A DNA stretch of 64,000 nucleotides, taken from NCBI GenBank assembly GCA_963765075.1, contig CAVXVA010000008.1, positions 186,001-250,000 of the forward strand. The letters run 5' to 3'. The notes below the pieces were generated by a model. It searched no databases, was not told the DNA's origin, and saw only the letters and a program-made list of their open reading frames with translations. The position numbers and the translations under genes were made by a program. Origin of the DNA: JAENVU01 sp963765075. Its GTDB lineage: Bacteria > Actinomycetota > Acidimicrobiia > IMCC26256 > JAENVU01. Below are positions 45,330 through 53,394 of the stretch, piece after piece. Within the stretch, counting starts at the first letter, position 1, and every line of letters begins with the position of its first letter.

Positions 45330-46245
45330 GCGATTGGTCCTTGGTGAGTGAAGGCGTCGATGATCTCGACGAGTTGGGCAGGGTGCTTCTTCTTGGATGA
45401 AGTGATTGGCGCCCTCGATGACCACGTGGTCCTGGCCGGCGGCTCCGGGCACCACGCGTTGGAACTTCCGGTGGGCGCCGGGCTTGAACGAGATCGGGTC
45501 TTCGGATCCGAACACGGTGAGGAACGGTTTCGTCCACGTTTCGAGAAACGCCCAGGTTGCAACGCACATCGGTACCCCGGGATTGTCCGGCTGGACGGGG
45601 ATCAACAGCGGGAACTGGAGCGCACTCGTTTGATAACTCCCGTCGGGAACGGGGCGTCGTACGCGGCGCGTTCTCACGGGCCGTGAGTTCGCGCGTGGTG
45701 CCATTGGCCACCAGCGCGCTGATCGGCAATTCATCGACGCTCTGACTGAACTCGAGCCAGCGTTCGATGAACGCGTTGGCGCCTTCACCCGTGGGGATGC
45801 CGGTGTTCGATGTGATCACGCGTGCGAAACGGTCAGGAAACCGAGGGAGCAGATGGAGACCGGTGAGCCCGCCCCAGTCCTGGCAGTACAGGGTGATGTC
45901 GGAGAGGTCCTCGCCGACGAGCCACTGACTCATCCAGTCGACGTGATTGGCGAGGGTGTAGTCGGACCGCTGCGCGGGCTTGTCGGAGCGACCCATCCCC
46001 ATAAGGTCGAGGGCGAGCACTCGGTGGCCGCGGCGACCAGCCCTCGGATCATGTGTCGATGCAGGTATGACCACGTGGGGTTCCCATGGAGGAGCAGCAC
46101 GGGCCCCGCGTCGCGGGGGCCTTCATCGACGAAGTGGTACCGCAGCGGGGTGCCGTCGTTCGGCGATCACCTCGCGGTAGTGGGGCGCGAAGTCGTAGTC
46201 CTGGAGGTCGGTGAAACGGTCGTCGGGCGTGCGCAGGACGTCCAT
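45326..46245 (-). pseudogene. Haloalkane dehalogenase (DhmA-like) with about five frameshifts
   Basis: Segments in different frames tile a full-length enzyme from MDVLRTPDDRFTDL (46245) to IIDAFTHQGPIA (stop 45326-45328). Breaks are near 46158, 46030, 45668, 45649 and 45397. Catalytic blocks are intact: HGNPTWSYL (halide-binding Asn), YCQDWGG (nucleophile Asp), a late GSEDPISF and GANHFIQEE (His). The enzyme would cleave carbon-halogen bonds hydrolytically. So many single-base breaks with no lost blocks suggest local sequence error; if real, it is a recent pseudogene. Confidence 0.85.
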
Positions 46246-46250
46246 CAGGA

Positions 46251-46976
46251 TCAGCCTCTCGCTGCGGTGTCGGTCCCGGAAGATTCGATCGACTCGACGA
46301 GGTGGTCCATCGCCCGGTCGACGACGATCACGTGAGCGTCCTCGGCTTGACCGCAGAGGTCGACGATCGTCGTCATCGCGGTGTCACTGTTGGCACGGAG
46401 AAACCGCGCCCGGTCGAACGCGCGCTCATCCCCCACGATCACGCCTTCGACGTCGAAGTCGGCGACGAGTGACACGCCACTCGGTAGGGGACCGCGGTGG
46501 AGATCCGGACCGCGCTCGACCGTCACCACCCAGGAGTCCGGCTCGGTGTCGGTCGCAGGCCCGGTGGCGTGGGGTAGGCACGACATCACGATCGTGAACT
46601 CCATCCCGGCTTCCTTGTGGACGTGTTGGTCCTTGAAGTCGTCGCGCTGTTGCATTTCGAAGAAGGAGGCGCGGCTCGGATACCGCACGATGGCGATCCG
46701 GTCCCATGCCGGCGTACCGCCGCGCTGGTCGAGGACGTCGCCGAAGAACGCGATGCGGGCGCCGACCGCGGCGAGCGGGCCGCGGGGTGCGTACGCGTCG
46801 TCGGCCGACTTCCCGCTCACGGCGGGCGCGGAGGGGTCGGAGTACTGGGCCACCTCGTGGTACTTCATGAGGTTGAGCGCCCAGAACGGCCCGTCGTCCG
46901 CCGGGTCGAGGGCGAACCACCGCTGGATCATTTCCAAGTTCGGGGTGCCGTAGGCAGGTCTCGCGGTACCGGCCAT
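46251..46976 (-). CDS. DUF1330-like protein
   Basis: 241 residues from the ATG at 46976, with AAAGGA upstream. The IAIVRYPSRASFFEMQQRDDF block and a ferredoxin-like alpha-beta pattern recall DUF1330/EthD proteins, in two halves. No function is established. It follows the TetR gene by 26 nt and precedes the dehalogenase by 5 nt, so it belongs to the same operon. An upstream in-frame start would overlap the TetR gene. Confidence 0.78.
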   Translation of the reverse strand: MAGTARPAYGTPNLEMIQRWFALDPADDGPFWALNLMKYHEVAQYSDPSAPAVSGKSADDAYAPRGPLAAVGARIAFFGDVLDQRGGTPAWDRIAIVRYPSRASFFEMQQRDDFKDQHVHKEAGMEFTIVMSCLPHATGPATDTEPDSWVVTVERGPDLHRGPLPSGVSLVADFDVEGVIVGDERAFDRARFLRANSDTAMTTIVDLCGQAEDAHVIVVDRAMDHLVESIESSGTDTAARG

Positions 46977-47002
46977 GCCAGTCCTTTCGATCGTGGTGCG
47001 GG

Positions 47003-47635
47003 TCAGAGGGTCAGGAGCAAAGGGATCGTTTCGGCGAGCATCGCTACCGTCTCGCTCGACGAGAAACCGCGGTGCAGGCGGTAGTGATCCAACGCTTCGA
47101 GTTCGCACAGCACGTCCAGTGCAGCGACTCGGGAGCGGCGGACCGACGCGCCGAAGTTCGCGAGCTCGGGCGCGAATTGCAGCTCGATCTGTTGCCTCAG
47201 GGCTCGGCGAGTGACTTCGACTTGCTCACGCACGATGTCGTCGGTGTTCAGCCGCACCCTCGATCCGCGTGCGGTCGAGCCGACCGCTTCGTAGAGGCGA
47301 ACGCGACCGCGCACGAATCGATCGACCCGGTCGGCGAGCGGCCCTTCGCCGATCTTCGGGATCACGTAGAGATGCCAGACCGCCGCGAGCTGGTGATCGA
47401 TCGCGGCGCGCACGAGGGATTCTCGATCGTCGAAGTAGCGATAGACCGATCGGGGGGAGATGCCGACCCGCTGAGCGAGCGCCTCCGGTGTGGGCTCGAC
47501 ATCACCCTCGGAGAACATCTCGATCATCGCTTCGAGCACCGCGGTGCGGTTGCGGTCGCGGCGGGCCAGCCGGCCGTCGGCGGATTCCGGCGGTGAGACC
47601 ACGGCGGCGGCCCTCACCCGCGGCTCGGCGCTCAC
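47003..47635 (-). CDS. TetR-family transcriptional regulator
   Basis: 210 residues from the GTG at 47635, which overlaps the upstream stop as GTGA. The helix-turn-helix is clear (TPEALAQRVGISPRSVYRYF, about residues 48-68). The ligand domain has no recognisable subgroup. It is encoded inside the operon it probably controls: a TGTCA-N7-TGACA palindrome overlaps the -35 of that operon at 48773-48789. Confidence 0.9.
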   Translation of the reverse strand: MSAEPRVRAAAVVSPPESADGRLARRDRNRTAVLEAMIEMFSEGDVEPTPEALAQRVGISPRSVYRYFDDRESLVRAAIDHQLAAVWHLYVIPKIGEGPLADRVDRFVRGRVRLYEAVGSTARGSRVRLNTDDIVREQVEVTRRALRQQIELQFAPELANFGASVRRSRVAALDVLCELEALDHYRLHRGFSSSETVAMLAETIPLLLTL

Positions 47636-48710
47636 GGGGCCGGGAGCGCCGCGATGAAGCCGGTGCTCGGGTCGGCGCTCCCCGCCAGCAGCGTTGTGTA
47701 GATCGCCTGCACTGCCTCGGGTCCCGTGGCAGTCTCGAACCTCATCCACTCGTCGGTCCACCGCGAGTAGGCGTCCCACGCGCCCGCACTGCGCCGGTCG
47801 AACTCGTCGCGCCCCATTCTCCGGTGCGGAGGGCGATCTGGCTCGGCGCGAAGAAGAACTCCGGGGTCGGACCGGGCAAGGCACCGTCGACCGCCACGGC
47901 CGCGTGGTCCCAATGCGTGCCGCCGACGACCATCGAGTGGCGGAGGGTCTCGCCGCCCCCGGTGTGGACCGCGCGCACGACGTCCTGATTGCCGGCCATG
48001 TCGACGAAGACCGAAGTGCCGGCGGAGATGGCCTCGAGGTCGCCGTAGTTCACGACCTCGTCGTAGATACCGAGTCCGGCGACGAAGGCATGATTGCGGG
48101 CCGAGGTGAGACCGACCACCCGCCGACCGCGCGCGTGGGCGAGGAATGCCACACCGATCGCGGTCTTGCTCGATGCGCTCGAGACGATGATCTGGTCGGT
48201 GTCGAGGTCATCTCGGGCGGCGAAGAAGTCGTCGATGAGGAACGACGTGAAGAACAGCGGATAGAGGACCATCTGCTGCGCCTCCCGACCGGGCGCGTAG
48301 ATCGGATCCGCGCCGACCCGCAGGTACCGGTTGTAGGCGCCGGCCATCGGCGCCCGGTGCGCCGCCATGTCGGTGAAGCCCCGGTCGTCGCTGCGCCCGG
48401 GTTCCACGACGAGTTCGGAGGCCATCGGCCAGTACCCGTAGACGCGTTCGCCGACTGAGCACACGTCGACGGTGGTCTCGACGATCTCACCGAAGCCCCA
48501 CACCGGGATGCGGCCCCAGACCGAAGGTTCCGCGGAGGGGAAGAAGTTCCAGTACTGCATCGCGTCGCCGAACACGGCGTAGGTGATGTTGTTGGTCGTC
48601 AGGGCGAAGGCGTCGATACGAACCCGAGCGTGGCCCGGTTCGAGGGGAGTCGGCGGCTCGTCCCGGATCCGGACTTCGTCGAGGTGCGCGCGCTGAACTT
48701 CGAAGTTCAT
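47632..48710 (-). pseudogene. DUF2855 family protein, frameshifted near the C-terminus
   Basis: From the ATG at 48710, an MDR-like protein with ALTTNNITYAVFGD and IIVSSASSKTAIGVAFLA, typical of DUF2855 proteins, which lack the NAD-dependent zinc motifs. The frame breaks near 47813-47817. The C-terminus resumes as RDEFDRRSAGAWDAYSRWTDEW and stops at 47632-47634, exactly where the TetR GTG begins. The 1079 bp leave two bases over whole codons, so one base is missing. Function unknown; possibly an enoyl-reductase-like step. Confidence 0.82.
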
Positions 48711-48749
48711 GTCAGCGGTGATGTCATATGAGTCTCGTCCACCTCGGGA

Positions 48750-48778
48750 AACTTAGGAAGTCCCGAAAGAAGTGTCAA
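48750..48778 (-). promoter_or_regulatory. Promoter of the DUF2855-tetR-dehalogenase operon
   Basis: Reading leftwards: -35 TTGACA (48778-48773), a 17-nt spacer, and -10 TAAGTT (48755-48750). The start of transcription would fall near 48743, giving a leader of about 33 nt. It is the best sigma-70-type promoter in the window. Confidence 0.7.
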
Positions 48779-48789
48779 GGTCTATGACA
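48773..48789. promoter_or_regulatory. Candidate TetR operator
   Basis: A perfect TGTCA-N7-TGACA palindrome overlaps the -35 box. A related TGTCATA half site lies at 48722-48728 and pairs with TATGACA at 48783-48789. Position and symmetry suit autorepression by the TetR protein encoded in the operon. Confidence 0.55.
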
Positions 48790-48791
48790 GA

Positions 48792-49997
48792 TTATTCTTT
48801 GGCGCGGTCCTGGTCGATGCGAGCCAAGTTCTCGGACGCGAGTTCGAAGATCCGGGCCGTGCACCCGGCCATCTCGACCGGGGGGAGCAGTTCTTCCACG
48901 ATGCGAGCCGCGAGCGCGTTGAACGCGGTTCCGGCGGGCGAGTCCGGCGCCGCCAATGCGATCGGGTTGCCGGTGTCGCCACCTTCGGACACTTCGGGTT
49001 CGAGCGGGATCGAGGCCACGAGTGGCGCGCCGATCTCGGACGCGAGCGCGGCGCCACCGCCGCGGCCGAACAGGGCGAAGCGTTGCCCGTCGGGCGCCAC
49101 GAACTCGCTCATGTTCTCGACGACGCCCACGATCTTCATGTAGGAGCGGCGGGCCATGTCGGCGACGCGGGTGGCCACCTTCTGCGCGGCGAGCGCCGGG
49201 GTGGTGACCACGAGCATCTCGGCTTGGGGAAGCATGCGCGCGAGTCCCATCTGGACGTCACCGGTACCGGGGGGCATGTCGACGAGGAGGTAATCGAGTT
49301 CACCCCACCGCACATCGGTCAGGAATTGCTCCACGGCCTTGGTGAGGATCAGGCCGCGCCACATGAGCGCGGTCGATTCGTCGTCGACCAGGAATCCCAT
49401 CGACACGATTTCGAGGGTTCCGCCGCCGGGCACGTCGCGCGTGTGCGGTGTGATCTTGCCGTTCTCGCCACTCAGCCGACCCTCGACCCCCAACATGCGC
49501 GGAACGCTGAACCCCCAGATGTCGGCATCGAGTACCCCGACCCGCAGGCCGCGTGCGGCGATCGCGGCCGCGAGGTTGACCGTGACCGAGCTCTTCCCCA
49601 CGCCGCCCTTGCCGCTCGAGATCGTGAGCACACGGGTGGTGGTCGGGATCATGGTGTCCGGCGCGTGCTCGCGGGCGTTGAGCCGGGCGCGTTGCATGGC
49701 GGCCGACTTCTGCTCCTGGGTCATCTCGACCCAGCGGACCTTCACGTCGGTGATGCCGGGCAACCCGGTGACTTTCGACTGGATCTCGCGCCGGATCTCG
49801 GCCTGGAGCGGGCACCCGAGGGTCGTGAGCGCGATGTGGATCGTCGCGACGCCGTCGTCACTGATCACGACGTCGTGCACCATGCCAAGATCCACGATGC
49901 TCGCCCGCAATTCCGGATCCATGACCCCACCGAGCATGCCCCGAATGGTGGCGACCGTCGGCGGTTCCGACACGGTGGGGAGGGCGGGATCAGTCAT
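48792..49997 (-). CDS. mrp: Mrp/Nbp35-type iron-sulfur carrier ATPase
   Basis: 401 residues. The N-terminal MIP18/DUF59 domain (about 12-95) has VDLGMVHDV and TTLGCPLQ. The ParA-like ATPase domain has the P-loop SSGKGGVGKSS, DADIWGFSVPRMLG and VDMPPGTGDVQMG. The CxxC of many Mrp/ApbC proteins is replaced after VVENMSEFVAPDG, as in some actinobacterial homologues. It diverges from a SufR-like regulator and erpA, fitting an Fe-S assembly locus. Confidence 0.92.
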   Translation of the reverse strand: MTDPALPTVSEPPTVATIRGMLGGVMDPELRASIVDLGMVHDVVISDDGVATIHIALTTLGCPLQAEIRREIQSKVTGLPGITDVKVRWVEMTQEQKSAAMQRARLNAREHAPDTMIPTTTRVLTISSGKGGVGKSSVTVNLAAAIAARGLRVGVLDADIWGFSVPRMLGVEGRLSGENGKITPHTRDVPGGGTLEIVSMGFLVDDESTALMWRGLILTKAVEQFLTDVRWGELDYLLVDMPPGTGDVQMGLARMLPQAEMLVVTTPALAAQKVATRVADMARRSYMKIVGVVENMSEFVAPDGQRFALFGRGGGAALASEIGAPLVASIPLEPEVSEGGDTGNPIALAAPDSPAGTAFNALAARIVEELLPPVEMAGCTARIFELASENLARIDQDRAKE

Positions 49998-50063
49998 GGC
50001 GTCCAGACGTTGAGGTACCGGCGGCCGACGAGCCGCGGGTGAATAAAAACAGTCTTCACCTTG

Positions 50064-50092
50064 AAAATATGCCCGACCGTCGGTACGGTCAA
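50064..50092 (-). promoter_or_regulatory. mrp promoter with overlapping palindrome
   Basis: Reading leftwards: -35 TTGACC (50092-50087), a 17-nt spacer, and -10 TATTTT (50069-50064). A near-palindrome gaccgt-N4-acggtc (50075-50090) covers the -35 and spacer. Lying 5 bp before the SufR-like start, it is a candidate operator for that protein. Confidence 0.55.
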
Positions 50093-50095
50093 GGA

Positions 50096-50746
50096 ATGGA
50101 ACTCGAGGTACTCAAGGCACTCGGCGACGAAACCCGCCACACGCTGTACCGCGAACTCGCCGGATCGACCGCGCCCCGATCGGCGTCGGACCTGGCCGAG
50201 ACCCTCGGATTGCACCCGAACACGGTGCGGTTGCACCTCGAGCGCTTGCGCGAGGCCGGACTCATCGAAGTCGAGGCCGTGCACCGGGGCACGGTGGGAC
50301 GCCCGCAGCACCGGTACTCGTTGGCGCCGGGCGCGCCGGGCATGGGGTTCGATCCACCGGCCCACGTGTTGCTCGCAGGCTTGCTGGCCGCGATGGCCGA
50401 GGCGTCGGGTGCCGAGAGCGCCGGGGCGCGAGCGACGGGCCGGGCGTGGGGCAAAAACTCCGCCCTCCGAGCCTCCGAATCTTCGTGTTTGGGCCTCCTG
50501 GCGGCGGAGTTGGACCGCCTCGGCTTCGATCCCGCCGCCGACGCCACCGTCACCCGAGACGGCGCGACCCGCATCGATTTCCTTCATTGTCCCTTCCGGG
50601 AACTGGCCGAGGCGTACCCCGAGCTGGTGTGCAATCTGCACCGGGGCATGTGTGAAGGCGTGGCCGAAAGCCGCCAAGGAACAGTTCAGACCTTCTCGTC
50701 GTTGTACGAGCCCGACCCCTGTCACATGGTCGTCGCGCTACCCTGA
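50096..50746 (+). CDS. SufR-like iron-sulfur-sensing transcriptional regulator
   Basis: 216 residues from the ATG at 50096. An N-terminal winged helix (about 1-80: ALGDETRHTLYREL, NTVRLHLERLREAGLIE) is followed by a ligand domain. Cysteines in FLHCPFRELAEAYPELVC, GMCEGV and PDPCHM are spaced as in SufR, which binds an Fe-S cluster and represses suf genes. Neighbours mrp and erpA support this role. erpA follows after 27 nt. Confidence 0.85.
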   Translation: MELEVLKALGDETRHTLYRELAGSTAPRSASDLAETLGLHPNTVRLHLERLREAGLIEVEAVHRGTVGRPQHRYSLAPGAPGMGFDPPAHVLLAGLLAAMAEASGAESAGARATGRAWGKNSALRASESSCLGLLAAELDRLGFDPAADATVTRDGATRIDFLHCPFRELAEAYPELVCNLHRGMCEGVAESRQGTVQTFSSLYEPDPCHMVVALP

Positions 50747-50773
50747 TCACCCCTGAAACACACGGAGCCACCA

Positions 50774-51127
50774 ATGAGCATGTTCACCGTCAGTGATGCC
50801 CGGACCCAGTTCCTGCTGACCGACGCCGCCACGGCGAAGGTCAAGGCGCTCATCGAGGCCGAAGCCACACCGGGCCTGGCTCTGCGCGTCGCGGTCCGCC
50901 CCGGTGGCTGCTCGGGGTTCAGCTACGAGATGTTCTTCGACGCCGACATCGCCGACGACGACGTGAAGTCCGAACAGGGTGGCGTGCAGGTGGTCATCGA
51001 CCCCGCGTCGATGGGGCACTTGGGCGGCGGTCAGCTCGACTACCGCGACGGTCTCCAGGGTTCGGGCTTCCACATCAGCAACCCGAACGCCGAGCGCACC
51101 TGCGGCTGCGGCCAGTCGTTCAGCTGA
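50774..51127 (+). CDS. erpA: A-type iron-sulfur carrier (ErpA/IscA/SufA)
   Basis: 117 residues. The three conserved cysteines are Cys46 (GGCSGFSYEM), Cys110 and Cys112 (RTCGCGQSFS). The protein carries 2Fe-2S or 4Fe-4S clusters to apoenzymes. ACACACGGAGCC before the ATG provides a GGAG ribosome binding site. The next gene, itself a two-cluster 2Fe-2S protein, starts within its stop codon. Confidence 0.95.
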   Translation: MSMFTVSDARTQFLLTDAATAKVKALIEAEATPGLALRVAVRPGGCSGFSYEMFFDADIADDDVKSEQGGVQVVIDPASMGHLGGGQLDYRDGLQGSGFHISNPNAERTCGCGQSFS

Positions 51128-52842
51128 CCCTCCTCGCCTTCGATCTCGACGGCACCACGGTCGAGGTCGAGATCGTCGACGGGGACACGCTCCTGACGGT
51201 GCTGCGCGAGCGGCTGTCGATCACAACGGTCAAAGACGGTTGCGCGCCCCAGGGCCAGTGCGGGTGTTGCACCGTGTTGGTCGACGGTGATGCCCGGGTC
51301 GCGTGCGTGACCCCCGCGGCGCGCGTCGCCGGTCGATCGGTGACCACGCTGGCCGGGCTCGGACCCGAGATCTGGACGCCACTCGCGGACGCCTTCGTGG
51401 CGACTGGTGGATCGCAGTGCGGGTTCTGTACGCCCGGAATGCTCGTGCGGCTGGCCGCGCTCGACGCCAAGGGCAAGACCGCACCGGCCGACCTCGAACG
51501 TGCACTCGCCGCGCACCTCTGCCGCTGTACCGGCTGGCAGACGATCGTCGAAGCGACCGACGCGGCTCGAGGCGTGGAGCCGGCCGCGAACTCCGACGTT
51601 CGCGACCTGGCCCGAGCGGCGCGCCGGGCCGAACTCGAGGGCGGTGTCCCTCAAGGGGTCGGCGTCAAGACACCGCTCGGCGACGCCGGATTCGCCGACG
51701 ACACCGCGCCCCGTAACGCGATGGTCGCCGTGCCGCGGCCGCCCGGTAGTACCGCCGAGGCCGTCGATGCCGCGGGAGTTGCGTGGGTCGTGGGTGAGAG
51801 CGTGGACGACGCCCGCCGCCGCGCCGGCAAGGTGCAGGGTCGCCGCTCGACCGTCGCCGATGTTCCGCCGCTCCCGGTGCCGGATCTTCCGAGTGGTGGT
51901 GTGCGGTTGGCGACGAGTTGGCTCGAGCCGGCCTACCTCGAGCCCGACGCGAGCTGGTGTGAACCCGGCGGTGTGCCCGCGAACCCGCTGGCGAATGGCG
52001 GCGCGTTCGGGGGCAAGGTTGATTCGCCGGTGGGCCCCGCCGCTCGGGAACTCGCCGATCGCTTCGGCCGCACGGTGCGGACCGTGTTCGCCCGGGAAGA
52101 CGTGGTTCGATTGGGGCCCAAACGGCCCCCGATCGCGGCGAGTGCGGTGGGTGTTGACGGTCGGGTGCAGGTGCGAGGGACGAGCCCGGGCTCCACTCCG
52201 AACTACGAATCGCCATACGAACACCTGGCCTGCGACGTCGAGTGGAGTTCCGTAGCGCTCACCGGCCCCTCGACCTCCACTGCCCTCCGCGGCGCGGGAG
52301 TGGCCGAACTCACGATCCTCGTGGAGGGCGCGATCGACGCCGCCGGATGGGACCGTTCGGAACTCGTCGGCGCCGACGATCGCAGCCGGGCGGTGATGCT
52401 CGATTCGTTGGCGATGGTGCCATCGGGCGCCCGGGCGGGTGCGCGGGTGACCGTCGACGCCGAGACTGGTGAGGTCAGTGGCATCGTCGTGCGGGTCGAT
52501 GCCGGTGAGCCGCTCGACGTCGTGGTGTTGCGGTCGTACGCGATCGGTGCCGCGCACATGGCGCTGGGGTGGGTCCTGACCGAGGGCATCGCCGTCGATC
52601 CGGAGACCGGTGACGTGCTCGACCTGACCATTCGGTCCTTCGGAATCGTCCGCCCGAAATCCATGCCGCCGGTACGGGTCGAGATCGTGGCCGGAGACGG
52701 TCCGGCGCTCGCCGGCGGATCGGATGCCGTGTTCGCCGCAGTGGCGGCCGCAACCTGGAATGCAGTGACCCGAGCCGACGGCATTCGTCCCGAACGGTTC
52801 CCGGCCACCGACACGCGTGCCGCTCGTAAGCTGCGCCGGTGA
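51124..52842 (+). CDS. Fused 2Fe-2S / shortened molybdenum-hydroxylase-like protein
   Basis: About 572 residues. The 2Fe-2S domain begins LTLLAFDLDGTTVEVEIVDG, so coding must reach back to about 51124. No ATG, GTG or TTG is available there; a CTG overlapping the erpA TGA is possible, and GTG 51199 would cut the fold. Cluster I is CAPQGQCGCCTVLVDG, cluster II SQCGFCTPGM and LCRCTGW. The remaining 420 residues resemble a xanthine-dehydrogenase molybdenum domain (GGAFGGK, AREDVV, LRGAGVAEL) but are much shorter than the usual 750. The catalytic Glu position reads GDGPALAGG, not GEP. No FAD domain. Activity is doubtful. Confidence 0.8.
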   Translation: MTLLAFDLDGTTVEVEIVDGDTLLTVLRERLSITTVKDGCAPQGQCGCCTVLVDGDARVACVTPAARVAGRSVTTLAGLGPEIWTPLADAFVATGGSQCGFCTPGMLVRLAALDAKGKTAPADLERALAAHLCRCTGWQTIVEATDAARGVEPAANSDVRDLARAARRAELEGGVPQGVGVKTPLGDAGFADDTAPRNAMVAVPRPPGSTAEAVDAAGVAWVVGESVDDARRRAGKVQGRRSTVADVPPLPVPDLPSGGVRLATSWLEPAYLEPDASWCEPGGVPANPLANGGAFGGKVDSPVGPAARELADRFGRTVRTVFAREDVVRLGPKRPPIAASAVGVDGRVQVRGTSPGSTPNYESPYEHLACDVEWSSVALTGPSTSTALRGAGVAELTILVEGAIDAAGWDRSELVGADDRSRAVMLDSLAMVPSGARAGARVTVDAETGEVSGIVVRVDAGEPLDVVVLRSYAIGAAHMALGWVLTEGIAVDPETGDVLDLTIRSFGIVRPKSMPPVRVEIVAGDGPALAGGSDAVFAAVAAATWNAVTRADGIRPERFPATDTRAARKLRR

Positions 52843-53228
52843 CCGTCTCTCCCGTCCCCACGCCGAGCGCGCCGGCCGTCGCCGGCCCCTATTCGCCCGC
52901 CGTCCGCGCCGGCGATTGGCTGATCCTCGCCGGCCAGGTGCCACTCGACCCCGCCACCGGTCAGTTCGTCGCCGGCGACGCCGCGACTCAGGCCCGGCGC
53001 GTGCTCGACAACATCGTCGGCGTGCTGGGTGACTGTGGCGCGACCCTGACCGACGTCGCCAAGACAACGGTGTTCGTCACCGACCTCGGCGACTTCGGCG
53101 CAATGAACGAGGTCTACGCGGAGGTGTTCGGCGACCATCGTCCGGCGCGCTCGACCATCGAGGTGTCGGCATTGCCCGGTGGCGCCAAGGTCGAGATCGA
53201 GACCTGGGTCTACCTGCCGGGCGGGTGA
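52839..53228 (+). CDS. ridA: RidA-family enamine/imine deaminase
   Basis: 129 residues from the GTG at 52839, overlapping the upstream stop (GTGA) and preceded by TAAGCT (52827-52832) at 6 nt, so both coupling and an own leaderless mRNA are possible. GPYSPAVRAGDWLILAGQVP and the RPARSTIEV arginine are the family hallmarks. It hydrolyses reactive enamines from amino acid metabolism. Confidence 0.94.
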   Translation: MTVSPVPTPSAPAVAGPYSPAVRAGDWLILAGQVPLDPATGQFVAGDAATQARRVLDNIVGVLGDCGATLTDVAKTTVFVTDLGDFGAMNEVYAEVFGDHRPARSTIEVSALPGGAKVEIETWVYLPGG

Positions 53229-53229
53229 G

Positions 53230-53373
53230 TCAGGCCGGTTGCCCTTCGGCCCGCTGGTCCGCCTCGTCTCCGACGGTCCAGCCGATCAGGGCAGCCCATG
53301 CGGCCCCGGCCACCATGATGGCGATGGGCCCGAGCAGGACGAGCACGGCGATGATGATCACGACTCCAGGCAC
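53230..53373 (-). CDS. Small membrane protein, 47 residues
   Basis: Starts at a GTG at 53373 and stops at 53230-53232. Nearly the whole N-terminal half is hydrophobic (PGVVIIIAVLVLLGPIAIM, then AGAAWAALIGW), with an acidic tail (GDEADQRAEGQPA). It fills the space between the convergent ridA stop (1 nt away) and the GlnR-like gene end. No ribosome binding site is obvious. The membrane-helix-plus-acidic-tail composition makes real coding likely, but function is unknown. Confidence 0.6.
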   Translation of the reverse strand: MPGVVIIIAVLVLLGPIAIMVAGAAWAALIGWTVGDEADQRAEGQPA

Positions 53374-53394
53374 GGCCCGACCTTACCCGCGACC

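Noticed and set aside
51303..51716. Second frame with long open run inside the 2Fe-2S/Mo gene
   Set aside because: Composition is Arg/Gly-rich without motifs, whereas the chosen frame carries both 2Fe-2S cluster motifs.
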